Shown one piece after another: positions 8,146-16,904 of a stretch of 37,763 bases of DNA. The position numbers were made by a program, and so were the translations under genes. This DNA is from Rhodospirillaceae bacterium (GTDB lineage: Bacteria; Pseudomonadota; Alphaproteobacteria; UBA8366): the NCBI GenBank assembly GCA_002715005.1, contig PAXN01000004.1:16616-54378 (forward strand). The letters run 5' to 3'. Numbering within the stretch: the first letter of the stretch is position 1; every line of letters begins with the position of its first letter. The notes beneath the pieces are model-generated. The model ran no database searches. It was not told the DNA's origin and saw only the letters and a program-made list of their open reading frames with translations.

Positions 8146-11058
8146 GTGTCCCGCCGGCGCTTAATCATATTTGTCAAAATCCTGTCCGGTCTATTATTCG
8201 GATGTGCAATATTATTTGCCATTCTTGCTTGGAGACTATCTAGCTCGCCGTTGTCGCTCAATTTTGTTACCCCAATTATCGAGCGGAATTTCAGTACGGA
8301 GGACAAGTCTTATGTGGTTCGTGTTGGCGATACTGTACTGATTTGGGATGGATGGCGTCATCCGGCTGACATTCGTGCTCGAAATATCAAGGTATTCAGT
8401 CGCGACGGTAAGCTAGTTGCGCAATTGCCGCAAGTTTCAATCGGCCTTTCCATGCGAGCTCTGCTTAGAGGACGCTTGGCTGTGTCATCTTTGGGGATTC
8501 GTCGTCTTAGTGCGTCGGTAGCGAGATATAAAGATGGCAGTTTTACGGTTGGCCTTTTGGCAAAAGGAGGGCGCGCGCAGAATGTCGATGTTTTGGTCAA
8601 GGGCATCACGAACGAATTATCACGACCACCCGGCCAGACTGGCGGTCCTTTGGGATACTTGAATCGTGTAGAGATTATCGAATCCAAACTCGTCTTCGAT
8701 GATCGGCAAGCGGGGATCGTTTGGCGTTCACCCCGCGCGGATATCGTGATGATTCGTGATAAGCCTGGACTGCGCGCTGATGTCGCGATTAGCATCGCGG
8801 CACAAAACCGCTTGTCGCAAATTTTTGCACAATTGGATTTCCAAAGACTAGCAGGGGTGTTTCTCGGACGTGTCCGGTTTGAAGGGCTAAATCCTTCATT
8901 GGTAGCACGCTCGATTAATGGTCTAGACGATTTAGTCAATTTTAGTATGCCCGTGACCGGCGAATTGGCCGTGAAGGCCACTCAAGGTGGGTCGTTACGA
9001 ATGCTGGCAGGGACGTTAAATACACCGGTTGGTAAAATTGAAGGGGATTTCGAGTTTGCATCCGATGGTGATGCGGTATCAGGCCTTGTTCGATTAGAGC
9101 GACTAAATATTTCCGAGGTAGCAAAACGTGTCCCAAGAATGCGGAAACTCGTCGGAGTAAACCTTTTTTTTAATGGTAATATCGGGGGTCAAGGTGGCCG
9201 AAATGGGCGAATTAAGGAATTAGAATTTAATCTGATTTCTGGCGAAGGAACCCTGGATTTTCCAATGCTTTGGAACGGGCCGCGTTCTGTAAAACAGGTA
9301 CGACTTAAGGGCGGGGTCTTGGACGATCTGGATAAGGTCGAACTTGCTGAGGCTGAAATAGACTTCGGCGGCCCTAGGATTGTAGCAGAAGCGCAAATTC
9401 AAAGGCTGGGGGACGAAGCACGTTTGCAATTAGATGCTACGCTTTTCGATATGCCCTTCAAAGAGCTCTCTGCATATTGGCCAAAAGCGCTCGGGTTAAG
9501 CGCTCGCCGATGGGTCACTACAAACATACATGATGGGTTTGCGCGTGAGACTAATTTGCGATTAATCGGATGGATGAATGCTAAAGATTTTAGTGAGTTA
9601 AAAGCATCTACACTTAACGGAACGATGCGCTATGACGGTTTAACCGTGGATTATTGGTCACCCTTGCCGGAGCTCAAAAACGTTAAGGGGACAGCGACTT
9701 TCACTGCAGATCGTTTTGATATGGTTATTTCCAGTGGCCTTTTAAATGAGATTACAGTCGATCAAGCACAAGTTAATATGTTTGACCTTGAAAGTGATAA
9801 TGAACAAATATCCATCGATATTTTGATGCAAGGCCCGCTCAAAACTGCCCTAAATGTTCTTGACCACAAGCCTTTAAGATATATTCAGAAACTCGGTATT
9901 TCCGAAGAAGTTGTCAGCGGGGCCGCGGCCATTCGGTTAAGAATGGACTTCCCACTCGATACCAATGTGGCACTTGATGCGCTGAAGGTTAGCTCGACTG
10001 CAACATTAAAGAATGTAGGTTTCGAGTCTGGTCCGTTCGGACTTATCGTCGAAGGAGGGCAATTTAACTTTAAAATGCAGAATGACAATATGAAGCTCGT
10101 CGGTCCGGCCAGGCTGAATGGAGTGCCGGCCAAGCTTGTTTGGCATGAACGTTTCGGCACCACAGGGAAAACTCGCAGTAAATATCGATTGCAGACAAAG
10201 TTGTCCAAACAGCAACGAGCATCGGTCGGATTAAAAGGAGTTGGTTTTTTGTCAGGGCCGGCCGATATAGATATGACTTACACGGTGCTGCGTAATAACG
10301 AAAGATTGCTTAAGGCAAAGGTAGATTTGACTGAGGCATCTATTTCTAAAAACGATTTAATATTTGAAAAGGAACGTGGTGAAAAAGCGTTTGCTAATCT
10401 TTCTATGAAATTTGACTCGACGGCCGAGGTAAAGTCTTGTGTCGCAAGTTTGTCCGGCACCGGATTATCAGGTGCTGCGCAGATTGATTTCTCCCCCACT
10501 AAAAAAGAGCATTGGCGCCTTCAGCTAAGAAATATTTCCCTTAAGGGAAACCAATTACATGGCACGATTGCTCACCGTATCGATAATGTCTATGAGGGGA
10601 ATTTAGATATTGGTCGGTACGATATTACTGGAGTAATAGGTCAAAATGAGCAAGGCAAAGTCGGAGAGAATTTGACGGGTTTAGCTATTGCCGCAAATGT
10701 TGGCGAGCTGACTTGGGGTGCAAAACGTAAATTGATGCAGGTAAAATTAACACTGCGTCACGATGGAAGCGATGTGCAAACCTTACGTTTGTCCGGCAAA
10801 GTGCGGCCTGAGGAGTCTCTTTTGATAGACTTTCTGCCTACGCCAGCTGGGTACAGTCTTAAGGTCGAGTCGGAAGATTTTGGTGGCGTGTTACAGGCTT
10901 TTGATATTGCGAGCAATGTAACCGGTGGCAAACTTAGGATCGAGGGGAAACGCGCATCACTATCTACAGCGATGGAAGGTACTATCCATGTTAGCGATTA
11001 CCGGCTGAACAAAGCGCCGGCGATTGCGCGGATTCTTCAGGTCGCATCTCTGACTTGA
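8146..11058 (+). CDS. YhdP/AsmA-like envelope protein, N-terminal 970 residues, cut by in-frame TGA
   Basis: A large envelope protein of the AsmA-like (DUF3971/YhdP) group, which are thought to bridge the envelope for lipid transport. One N-terminal membrane helix (about residues 6-29) anchors a long beta-rich periplasmic domain. The start of the domain (RVGDTVLIWDGWRHP at about 60-74; ALLRGRLAVSSLGIRRL) is typical. GTG 8146 is chosen because it gives the membrane anchor; the ribosome site is weak. The frame stops at TGA 11056-11058, immediately after ILQVASLT, in the middle of the conserved C-terminal AsmA-like region. The rest continues in the same frame to 11502. Either this is a genuine truncation or a single base is wrong. 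Confidence 0.85.
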   Translation: MSRRRLIIFVKILSGLLFGCAILFAILAWRLSSSPLSLNFVTPIIERNFSTEDKSYVVRVGDTVLIWDGWRHPADIRARNIKVFSRDGKLVAQLPQVSIGLSMRALLRGRLAVSSLGIRRLSASVARYKDGSFTVGLLAKGGRAQNVDVLVKGITNELSRPPGQTGGPLGYLNRVEIIESKLVFDDRQAGIVWRSPRADIVMIRDKPGLRADVAISIAAQNRLSQIFAQLDFQRLAGVFLGRVRFEGLNPSLVARSINGLDDLVNFSMPVTGELAVKATQGGSLRMLAGTLNTPVGKIEGDFEFASDGDAVSGLVRLERLNISEVAKRVPRMRKLVGVNLFFNGNIGGQGGRNGRIKELEFNLISGEGTLDFPMLWNGPRSVKQVRLKGGVLDDLDKVELAEAEIDFGGPRIVAEAQIQRLGDEARLQLDATLFDMPFKELSAYWPKALGLSARRWVTTNIHDGFARETNLRLIGWMNAKDFSELKASTLNGTMRYDGLTVDYWSPLPELKNVKGTATFTADRFDMVISSGLLNEITVDQAQVNMFDLESDNEQISIDILMQGPLKTALNVLDHKPLRYIQKLGISEEVVSGAAAIRLRMDFPLDTNVALDALKVSSTATLKNVGFESGPFGLIVEGGQFNFKMQNDNMKLVGPARLNGVPAKLVWHERFGTTGKTRSKYRLQTKLSKQQRASVGLKGVGFLSGPADIDMTYTVLRNNERLLKAKVDLTEASISKNDLIFEKERGEKAFANLSMKFDSTAEVKSCVASLSGTGLSGAAQIDFSPTKKEHWRLQLRNISLKGNQLHGTIAHRIDNVYEGNLDIGRYDITGVIGQNEQGKVGENLTGLAIAANVGELTWGAKRKLMQVKLTLRHDGSDVQTLRLSGKVRPEESLLIDFLPTPAGYSLKVESEDFGGVLQAFDIASNVTGGKLRIEGKRASLSTAMEGTIHVSDYRLNKAPAIARILQVASLT

Positions 11059-11502
11059 ATTGTCGATGCTGTCGGGCAGAAAGGGCTCGAATTGGATGTG
11101 TTGGAGGGGAAGTTTGCCTTTAAAGAAGGTTTATTGCGGTTAAGAGAAACTCGGACTTATGGGTCTTCCATCGGCATTACGATGGAAGGTACAGTGGATC
11201 ACGATAAGGACGTCGTAGTGCTGGGGGGGACGATAGTGCCAGCTTACACTATTAATCGAATCCTGGGGAAAATACCGCTGCTTGGTCAAATCCTGACTGG
11301 TGGCGACAATGAAGGCATGTTTGCCGCGAACTATTCTTTGGAAGGGCCAGTCTCAAACCCTGAGGTTTCTGTGAATCCGCTTTCTGCGCTCGCGCCGGGC
11401 TTTTTAAGAAAATTCTTTGGCGTTTTGACTGGCAAAACTCGTGATCCGAAGGCAGCAGAAATCTCCAAACCTAGCGAGACAACACAACCGGCTCAGCCCT
11501 AA
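11059..11502 (+). pseudogene. C-terminal remainder of the YhdP/AsmA-like gene, after the nonsense codon
   Basis: Continues the frame of the upstream gene without a gap: IVDAVGQKGLELDVLEG, then GTIVPAYTINRILGKIPLLG and VSVNPLSALAPGFLRKFFG, which are the characteristic C-terminal motifs of this family. The family normally reads ASLTGIVDA at the join, so the TGA sits where a glycine codon is expected; GGA to TGA is one base. No ribosome site is seen at the first possible internal start (TTG 11092), so this part is unlikely to be made separately. It ends 13 bases before the convergent tyrS stop. Confidence 0.85.
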
Positions 11503-11515
11503 AACTTAATTTTAA

Positions 11516-12769
11516 TTAGGTTGGTTGCACCACGGCATGACGTTTCTTGCCGGCTGATAATTTTATAATACCTTGATCATTGATATCTATTGATGAAATA
11601 GAATGATTTTCATCTTCAATCTTTTTGTCATTTAGACGTGCACCACCCCCTTTAATCAAACGTCTTGCATCGCTATTGCTTTTGGCGAGGTGAGTGCGAG
11701 CGATCAATACGAAAGCAGGTATCCCGTCGGCTAACTCTGTTGCCGGTATGGCGATTCGCGGCAAATCCTCTCCAAAGCGGCCTTCCGCAAAAGTTTTATG
11801 CGCGGTTTCTGAGGCTGAATGGGCAGCATCAACTCCGTGGCAAAGCGCTGTGGCCGCATCTGCGAGTGCAATTTTAGCGTCGTTAATTTCTGCTCCTTTA
11901 AGCGCTTCAAAGCGTTTGATTTCTGAATCTGGAAGTTCCGTGAACAGTTTTAGGAACCGCCCAACATCCGCATCTTCGGTATTCCGCCAAAACTGCCAAT
12001 AATCATATGATCGCAACCGGTCTTCGTTGAGCCAGATTGCGCCGTCAGCTGTTTTACCCATTTTAGCGCCACTGGACGTTGTTAGAAGTGGGGTGGTCAG
12101 GCCGAAAAGGTCCGTTCCATCGACGCGACGAGCGAGATCAATACCACTTACTATATTGCCCCATTGATCGGAACCGCCCATCTGTAGACGGCAATCAGCA
12201 CGCCGGGATAGCTCGAGAAAATCATATGCTTGCAAAACCATATAATTGAACTCGAGAAAACTAAGAGGTTGTTCCCGGTCGAGCCGTTGTTTGACGGACT
12301 CAAACCCGAGCATCCGGTTAATTGAAAAGTGTTGCCCAAAGTCGCGCAGAAACGGAATATACTCAAGTGGGTCTAGCCATTTAGAATTATTGAACAGTAT
12401 GGCGTCGGTCGGTCCGTCGCCAAAGTTCAGGAAGCGTTCAAAAATGCTTTTTATGCCGGCGATATTAGATGCAATTTTGTCTTCGGTCAGCAATTGACGG
12501 GATTCGTCTTTACCGGAAGGGTCGCCGACTTTTGTTGTGCCACCGCCCATCAAAACAATCGGCTTATGTCCGGTTCGTTGTAACAAGCGCAGCAACATTA
12601 TCGGAACAAGGCTGCCTACATGCAACGAGTTTGCAGTTGCATCGAATCCAATGTAGGCGGATATCGGTTTTTTTTCTGCTAAGGCATCCAGTCCAGCGAT
12701 ATCCGTGCATTGATGGATATATCCGCGGGCCTGAGCTTTTTGTAAGAATTCGGTTTTTGTATCTATCAT
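11516..12769 (-). CDS. tyrS: Tyrosyl-tRNA synthetase
   Basis: Charges tRNA-Tyr with tyrosine. The 417-residue class I enzyme has a HIGH-type motif HVGS (50-53), the tyrosine/ATP pocket [13 protein letters not shown] (75-87), the [11 protein letters not shown] signature (196-206), a KMSKS-type KMGKT (236-240) and a C-terminal S4-like RNA-binding domain ([15 protein letters not shown], 367-381). Length is normal. It is divergent from anmK across 66 bases and convergent with the AsmA-like gene. AAAGGG lies upstream of the ATG. Confidence 0.97.
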   Translation of the reverse strand: MIDTKTEFLQKAQARGYIHQCTDIAGLDALAEKKPISAYIGFDATANSLHVGSLVPIMLLRLLQRTGHKPIVLMGGGTTKVGDPSGKDESRQLLTEDKIASNIAGIKSIFERFLNFGDGPTDAILFNNSKWLDPLEYIPFLRDFGQHFSINRMLGFESVKQRLDREQPLSFLEFNYMVLQAYDFLELSRRADCRLQMGGSDQWGNIVSGIDLARRVDGTDLFGLTTPLLTTSSGAKMGKTADGAIWLNEDRLRSYDYWQFWRNTEDADVGRFLKLFTELPDSEIKRFEALKGAEINDAKIALADAATALCHGVDAAHSASETAHKTFAEGRFGEDLPRIAIPATELADGIPAFVLIARTHLAKSNSDARRLIKGGGARLNDKKIEDENHSISSIDINDQGIIKLSAGKKRHAVVQPT

Positions 12770-12790
12770 AGAGGCCCTTTAGCACAATCA

Positions 12791-12820
12791 CCTATAAGCA
12801 ACAACGAACTGTATTGGCAA
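12791..12820 (-). promoter_or_regulatory. Possible tyrS promoter
   Basis: On the minus strand, TTGCCA (12820-12815) and TATAGG (12796-12791) are 18 bases apart, about 20 bases upstream of the tyrS ATG. This is a plausible sigma-70-type promoter judged by eye only. Confidence 0.3.
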
Positions 12821-12829
12821 TGCTATAAT
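12821..12829 (+). promoter_or_regulatory. Extended -10 element at anmK, implying a leaderless transcript
   Basis: TGCTATAAT is a perfect extended -10 box. Transcription would begin about 7 bases after it, at or next to the anmK ATG at 12836. No Shine-Dalgarno sequence precedes that ATG, which agrees with leaderless translation. No good -35 is seen, as is usual for extended -10 promoters. Confidence 0.45.
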
Positions 12830-12835
12830 AATGAC

Positions 12836-13915
12836 ATGTTGGCAATAGGACTTATGAGCGGAACGTCGCTTGATGGTATCGATGCGGCGTTAATCGAAAG
12901 CGATGGCGAAATAGTTGCAGCGCGACTGGGTGGAATTACCACACCGTATGATATGCCGTTTCGCGATAGACTTCGAGCTTGCCTTGGTGCGCGTGAAAGG
13001 ACGACCGCAATCCATCTTGTCGAGATGGAGTTGACCGACCGTCATGCACAGGCCGTGGATCTCCTGCTAGATAAGCTTTCTATATCTCGGAGTACAGTGG
13101 ATCTAATCGGATTTCATGGTCATACAATTACTCACGATCCGGTCAATAAGTTTACTTGGCAATTGGGTACAGGTAGCTATTTGGCTGCATGTACGGGGCT
13201 TGACGTTATCGCTGACTTTAGGAAAGCCGACCTAGCTTTGGGTGGAGAAGGGGCGCCTTTAGCGCCAGCGTATCATTGTGCCCTTGCACGAGATTTACCC
13301 AGACCGGTTGTAATACTAAATCTGGGCGGCGTCGCAAATGTGACTTGGATCGGGGAAGAGGATCAGTTGGTAGCGTTCGATACCGGGCCGGCAAACGCAC
13401 TTATTGATGATTGGGTTGCTGAACGTACGGGTAGGGCTTTTGATAAAGATGGCAGAATTGCTGCAACGGGCAAGGTAGATGAGACCGTTTTGCACAGATT
13501 GCTCGAAAACAAATTTTTCTCTCGGCCTCCACCGAAATCGTTGGACCGTAATGAATTCAACATAATGGGGCTACAGGAACTCTCCTTAGAGGATGGTGCT
13601 GCGACCTTGAGTGCGTTCACTGCAGAATCCGTTGTATTGGCTTTACAACAGTTTCAATCCTTGCCGAGCCAAATAATTGTTACCGGTGGCGGTCGCCATA
13701 ATAGCCATATTATGGGACTACTCGCAAAGAGGATTAATTTACCCGTTGACCCGGTAGAAGTAGTCGGGTGGAACGGTGACCTTTTAGAGGCGGAAGCCTT
13801 TGGCTACCTGGCTATTCGGTCGGCCCTGAATTTGCCAATTAGTTGGCCAAAAACTACCGGGGTTAAAAAACCTCTTACCGGTGGTCAGCTTTTTCCTAAA
13901 GTCAGCCGCGATTAA
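12836..13915 (+). CDS. anmK: Anhydro-N-acetylmuramic acid kinase
   Basis: Phosphorylates and opens 1,6-anhydro-MurNAc during recycling of cell-wall fragments, giving MurNAc-6-phosphate. The 359-residue protein starts with the family motif IGLMSGTSLDGIDAAL (4-19). It has the sugar-binding GFHGHTI (92-98), GGVANVTW (164-171) and the catalytic Asp182 in FDTGPANALIDDW, and the late glycine motif VTGGGRHN. Length and motif spacing are normal. The next gene is convergent and overlaps its last 4 bases. The start at ATG 12836 gives the usual N-terminus but has no ribosome site (see the upstream element). Confidence 0.95.
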   Translation: MLAIGLMSGTSLDGIDAALIESDGEIVAARLGGITTPYDMPFRDRLRACLGARERTTAIHLVEMELTDRHAQAVDLLLDKLSISRSTVDLIGFHGHTITHDPVNKFTWQLGTGSYLAACTGLDVIADFRKADLALGGEGAPLAPAYHCALARDLPRPVVILNLGGVANVTWIGEEDQLVAFDTGPANALIDDWVAERTGRAFDKDGRIAATGKVDETVLHRLLENKFFSRPPPKSLDRNEFNIMGLQELSLEDGAATLSAFTAESVVLALQQFQSLPSQIIVTGGGRHNSHIMGLLAKRINLPVDPVEVVGWNGDLLEAEAFGYLAIRSALNLPISWPKTTGVKKPLTGGQLFPKVSRD

Positions 13916-14571
13916 CAATCTTTCTGTTTAGCAGGTATCAGGCGTTCGTCCACATAACCAGCAACTTCTTTTTCAAGTTGTTTCAATTTGTCGACAAAAA
14001 AGTGGTTTGCTCCAGGAATAGTAGAATGATCGATTCGAATGCCTCGTTGCTGACGAAGTTTTTCGACAAGTTTTTCAACAGAATCCGGAGGGACAATATC
14101 ATCTTTGGTCCCGGTTACCATTATACCTGATGATGGACACGGAGCGAGAAAACTGAAGTCGTACATGTTGGCTGGCGGTGCAATCGAGATAAAGCCAGCG
14201 ATTTCGGGTCGGCGCATTAGCAGCTGCATGCCAATCCAGGCGCCAAACGAAAACCCCGATATCCAACACTGACTGGCATTTTCATTGTATGCTTGGAGCC
14301 AATCAAGCGCTGCTGCGGCATCGGAGAGCTCACCTTCACCGCGAGAGAATGTTCCTTGTGAACGGCCTACCCCGCGAAAATTAAATCGCAAACATGAAAA
14401 GCCACGTCGGACGAACATGTAATAAAGCGTGTAAATCACCTTGTTATTCATGGTGCCACCATGCTGCGGATGAGGATGGAGGAATAAGGCGATAGGAGCA
14501 TTGGGCGCGTTGTTATGGTGATAGCGTCCTTCTATGCGGCCGGCAGGGCCGTTTATGATGACTTCTGGCAT
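13912..14571 (-). CDS. Alpha/beta hydrolase
   Basis: A 219-residue cytoplasmic serine hydrolase of the small dienelactone-hydrolase-like type. The oxyanion region is LHPHPQHGGTMNN (31-43), the nucleophile Ser108 lies in GFSFGA, the acid is Asp157 or Asp158 (TKDDIVPP) and the base is His190 (GANHFF). The substrate cannot be read from the sequence. The same kind of hydrolase often lies beside the Fe-S/cysteine desulfurase genes of alphaproteobacteria, and that order is kept here. Its stop overlaps the anmK stop by 4 bases on the opposite strand. Confidence 0.88.
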   Translation of the reverse strand: MPEVIINGPAGRIEGRYHHNNAPNAPIALFLHPHPQHGGTMNNKVIYTLYYMFVRRGFSCLRFNFRGVGRSQGTFSRGEGELSDAAAALDWLQAYNENASQCWISGFSFGAWIGMQLLMRRPEIAGFISIAPPANMYDFSFLAPCPSSGIMVTGTKDDIVPPDSVEKLVEKLRQQRGIRIDHSTIPGANHFFVDKLKQLEKEVAGYVDERLIPAKQKDC

Positions 14572-14601
14572 AATATTTTAACCATTTCTTCCTAAATTTC
14601 A

Positions 14602-14621
14602 TGGGGTTTTAATAAACCCCA
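14602..14621. repeat. Perfect 8-bp inverted repeat
   Basis: TGGGGTTT-TAAT-AAACCCCA, about 30 bases upstream of the hydrolase start and in the hydrolase-cysE divergent gap. Neither side has a T-run, so it does not look like a classic terminator. It could be an mRNA hairpin in the hydrolase leader or an operator. Confidence 0.45.
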
Positions 14622-14815
14622 CGAGAGGTTGTCATTGTAATGCGCCGCTTTTTTGCGTTTGGGCAAACTTGACCCGGTGAGTCGGGCATTCTATATCCAA
14701 ATGACTAAATAGGCATTAGCTGGTGCTGATTGTCGATTTTTCCGATGTTCATTAGCACGTTTGATCGTTTGTGTGAAAAATTAGTCAGCCACCGCTAAGT
14801 TTAAGGTCTGGCGAA

Positions 14816-15565
14816 ATGTTTAAAATAGTTCGAGAAGAAATCGATTCCATGATGCAACGCGACCCTGCGGCGCGGTCGCGGCTAGAAGTGTTGTTTTGCT
14901 ATTCTGGTTTTCATGCTTTGGTTTTGTACCGTTTGGCACACAAATGTTGGCGCCAGAGGTTTTTGTTCTTGGCAAGGTTAATCTCACAGTTTGCGCGGTT
15001 TGCGACAGGTGTCGAGATTCATCCTGGCGCTAAAATAGGCAAGCGACTTTTCATTGACCACGGGATGGGTGTAGTCATTGGCGAGACAGCAGAAATAGGC
15101 GATGACGTGACGCTTTATCATGACGTGACGCTTGGTGGCGTGACCCCGTCCATCGATTCTGACAGTCAGCGCGAACATAAAAGACATCCCACGCTAAAAG
15201 ACGGCGTGATAGTTGGCTCAGGAGCCCAGATTGTCGGCCCCATTACAGTTGGTGCCGGCGCTCGGGTTGGTGCTAATGCGGTAGCAACAAAAGACGTTCC
15301 CTCCTATGTTACGGTCGTTGGTATACCAGCTCAGGTTGTTGTGCGCGAAAGCACATCGGATTCTGATGAATTCTGCCCATACGGTACGCCTTTGGGTGAT
15401 TTACCAGATCCTGTGGCACGATCATTGGAAGGTTTAATCGACCACGTGACTTTGTTGCAGGCACGAATTGAAGAACTAGAGCAGCAGCTCACCGAGCGAC
15501 CAAAAAAGACATTAGACCCGGAATTTGCCGAAGAAGGTGATATCCAATCTAGCCCTGACGTTTAG
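14816..15565 (+). CDS. cysE: Serine O-acetyltransferase
   Basis: Makes O-acetylserine from serine and acetyl-CoA, the first step of cysteine synthesis. The 249-residue protein has the left-handed parallel beta-helix with hexapeptide repeats ([32 protein letters not shown]). Catalytic Asp81-His82 lie in FIDHGMG, and His102 in YHDVTLGG. The GGVT...H segment and the GIPAQVVV end of the helix are present, followed by a C-terminal helix (residues 195-226). Supplying cysteine fits the cysteine desulfurases just downstream. Confidence 0.95.
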   Translation: MFKIVREEIDSMMQRDPAARSRLEVLFCYSGFHALVLYRLAHKCWRQRFLFLARLISQFARFATGVEIHPGAKIGKRLFIDHGMGVVIGETAEIGDDVTLYHDVTLGGVTPSIDSDSQREHKRHPTLKDGVIVGSGAQIVGPITVGAGARVGANAVATKDVPSYVTVVGIPAQVVVRESTSDSDEFCPYGTPLGDLPDPVARSLEGLIDHVTLLQARIEELEQQLTERPKKTLDPEFAEEGDIQSSPDV

Positions 15566-15582
15566 GAGTAAGGCAGTACGTC

Positions 15583-15777
15583 GTGAAGCTAAGCACAAAA
15601 GGACGTGGATCAGACAGATGTATAGCAGACCTCGCGCTCTACTGCAAAGTTTGCTCGGTCCAAATCTGCGAATTAGCTCAGAATCAAAAGATTTGCTCGC
15701 CTTATATCGATAAATTTACCCTTGGCATTAGTGGCATGCGGAATAGAAATATAAATACCTTTTTGGCCGCTCAGTAG
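15583..15777 (+). pseudogene. Truncated Rrf2-family (IscR-type) regulator relic
   Basis: GTG 15583 opens a 64-codon frame beginning MKLSTKGRGSDRCIADLALY. It aligns without gaps to the winged-helix start of IscR ([20 protein letters not shown]..., then ...VPLADISERQGISLSYLEQ against SVQICELAQNQKICSPYID). The match fades after about residue 48, and the frame stops 12 bases before the desulfurase. The wing and the whole Fe-S-binding effector part with its three cysteines are missing; full-length family members have about 140-160 residues. AGGAG lies upstream but at a long distance. It sits exactly where iscR is expected. I read it as a decayed regulator; a short functional DNA-binding protein is less likely. 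Confidence 0.72.
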
Positions 15778-15789
15778 GCAGTAAACCGA

Positions 15790-16899
15790 ATGATATATCT
15801 CGACTGCAACGCATCTGCACCAATATCCGATCAAGTGATGGAGGCAGTCGTTCACGCAATGCGTACAACGGGCAACCCATCCTCAGTCCATGCGGATGGG
15901 CGTGCTGCAAGGGCGCTCGTTGAAGACGCGCGTGGCGCCGTCGCACAAATGGTAGATGCTACAGCGCAGAATGTAATTTTTACTAGTGGTGCGACGGAGG
16001 CAAACAATCTGGCGATAAGTGGCTCTGGGCGCAAGCGTGTTGTCGTCTCGCCAGTTGAGCACCCATCTGTACTACAAGCTCAATCCGAGACGGAAATGCT
16101 TACGGTAGACGAAAACGGCATTGTCGAACCAGAATCACTCGAAGCCTTGATGGGACACAGTGATGAGTCCGCTATTGTGTCTGTAATGCTCGCAAATAAT
16201 GAGACTGGTGTTGTCCAGCCTATCGCGGACCTCGCGGATATTGCCCATAGATACGGGGCGTTTTTTCATTGTGATGCGGTACAAGCGCCCGGCCGTTTGT
16301 CATTTTCTATGGCATCTTTGGGAGTCGATATGTTGACACTTTCCGCTCACAAAATCGGTGGTCCCAGAGGTGCGGGAGCGTTGATCCTCGCACCTGCAGT
16401 TGAAGTTAATGGGATGATAAAGGGTGGCGGACAAGAACGTCGTCGTCGTAGCGGTACGGAAAATGTTGGCGCTATCGTCGGCTTTGGTGAGGCTGCAAAG
16501 AGAATCTCGAAAACACTTGATGGCGCTGCTCATCTTCGGTCTTTACGAGATGAGTTGGAACAACGCGTATTAGCAACTGTACCCGACGCAATAATTTATG
16601 GTGCTAGGGTAAATCGTTTACCAAATACTAGTAATATTGGCGTAGTAGGAGTATCTGCGGAGACCCAGGTAATTGCAATGGATATGGCCGGTATCGCCAT
16701 CAGCGCGGGCTCGGCTTGTTCGTCGGGTAAAGTGGCATCTAGCCACGTCTTGAAGGCAATGGGCTTATCGGAAGTCGCCGCACAATCTGCTATTCGTGTC
16801 AGCTTATGTCCGGAAACGACTAAAAGCGACATTGACCATTTTCTTAATGTATGGCTCTCCCATATACAGGTTGTAAGGGACCGGACAAACGCGGCGTAA
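15790..16899 (+). CDS. Cysteine desulfurase (NifS/IscS-like, first copy)
   Basis: PLP enzyme that takes sulfur from cysteine. The 369-residue protein carries TSGATEANNLA (65-75), the PLP-binding lysine Lys188 (SAHKIGGP), GGGQERRRRSGTENV (212-226) and the persulfide cysteine Cys310 in SAGSACSSGK. This is the IscS-like paralogue that in alphaproteobacteria commonly precedes the main iscS. The downstream iscS copy follows after 5 bases. Role inferred: sulfur donor for Fe-S clusters or tRNA thiolation (mnmA lies nearby). Confidence 0.92.
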   Translation: MIYLDCNASAPISDQVMEAVVHAMRTTGNPSSVHADGRAARALVEDARGAVAQMVDATAQNVIFTSGATEANNLAISGSGRKRVVVSPVEHPSVLQAQSETEMLTVDENGIVEPESLEALMGHSDESAIVSVMLANNETGVVQPIADLADIAHRYGAFFHCDAVQAPGRLSFSMASLGVDMLTLSAHKIGGPRGAGALILAPAVEVNGMIKGGGQERRRRSGTENVGAIVGFGEAAKRISKTLDGAAHLRSLRDELEQRVLATVPDAIIYGARVNRLPNTSNIGVVGVSAETQVIAMDMAGIAISAGSACSSGKVASSHVLKAMGLSEVAAQSAIRVSLCPETTKSDIDHFLNVWLSHIQVVRDRTNAA

Positions 16900-16904
16900 G
16901 GATA

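Noticed and set aside
11056-11058. TGA recoding (selenocysteine or altered code) in the AsmA-like gene
   Set aside because: TGA is used as a normal stop in other genes here (e.g. iscS, ompA-like), no selenocysteine hairpin is evident, and a single-base change from a glycine codon is simpler.
16851-16904. Longer N-terminus for IscS
   Set aside because: It would overlap the preceding desulfurase and add a non-family sequence; AAGGA and the typical start lie at 16905.
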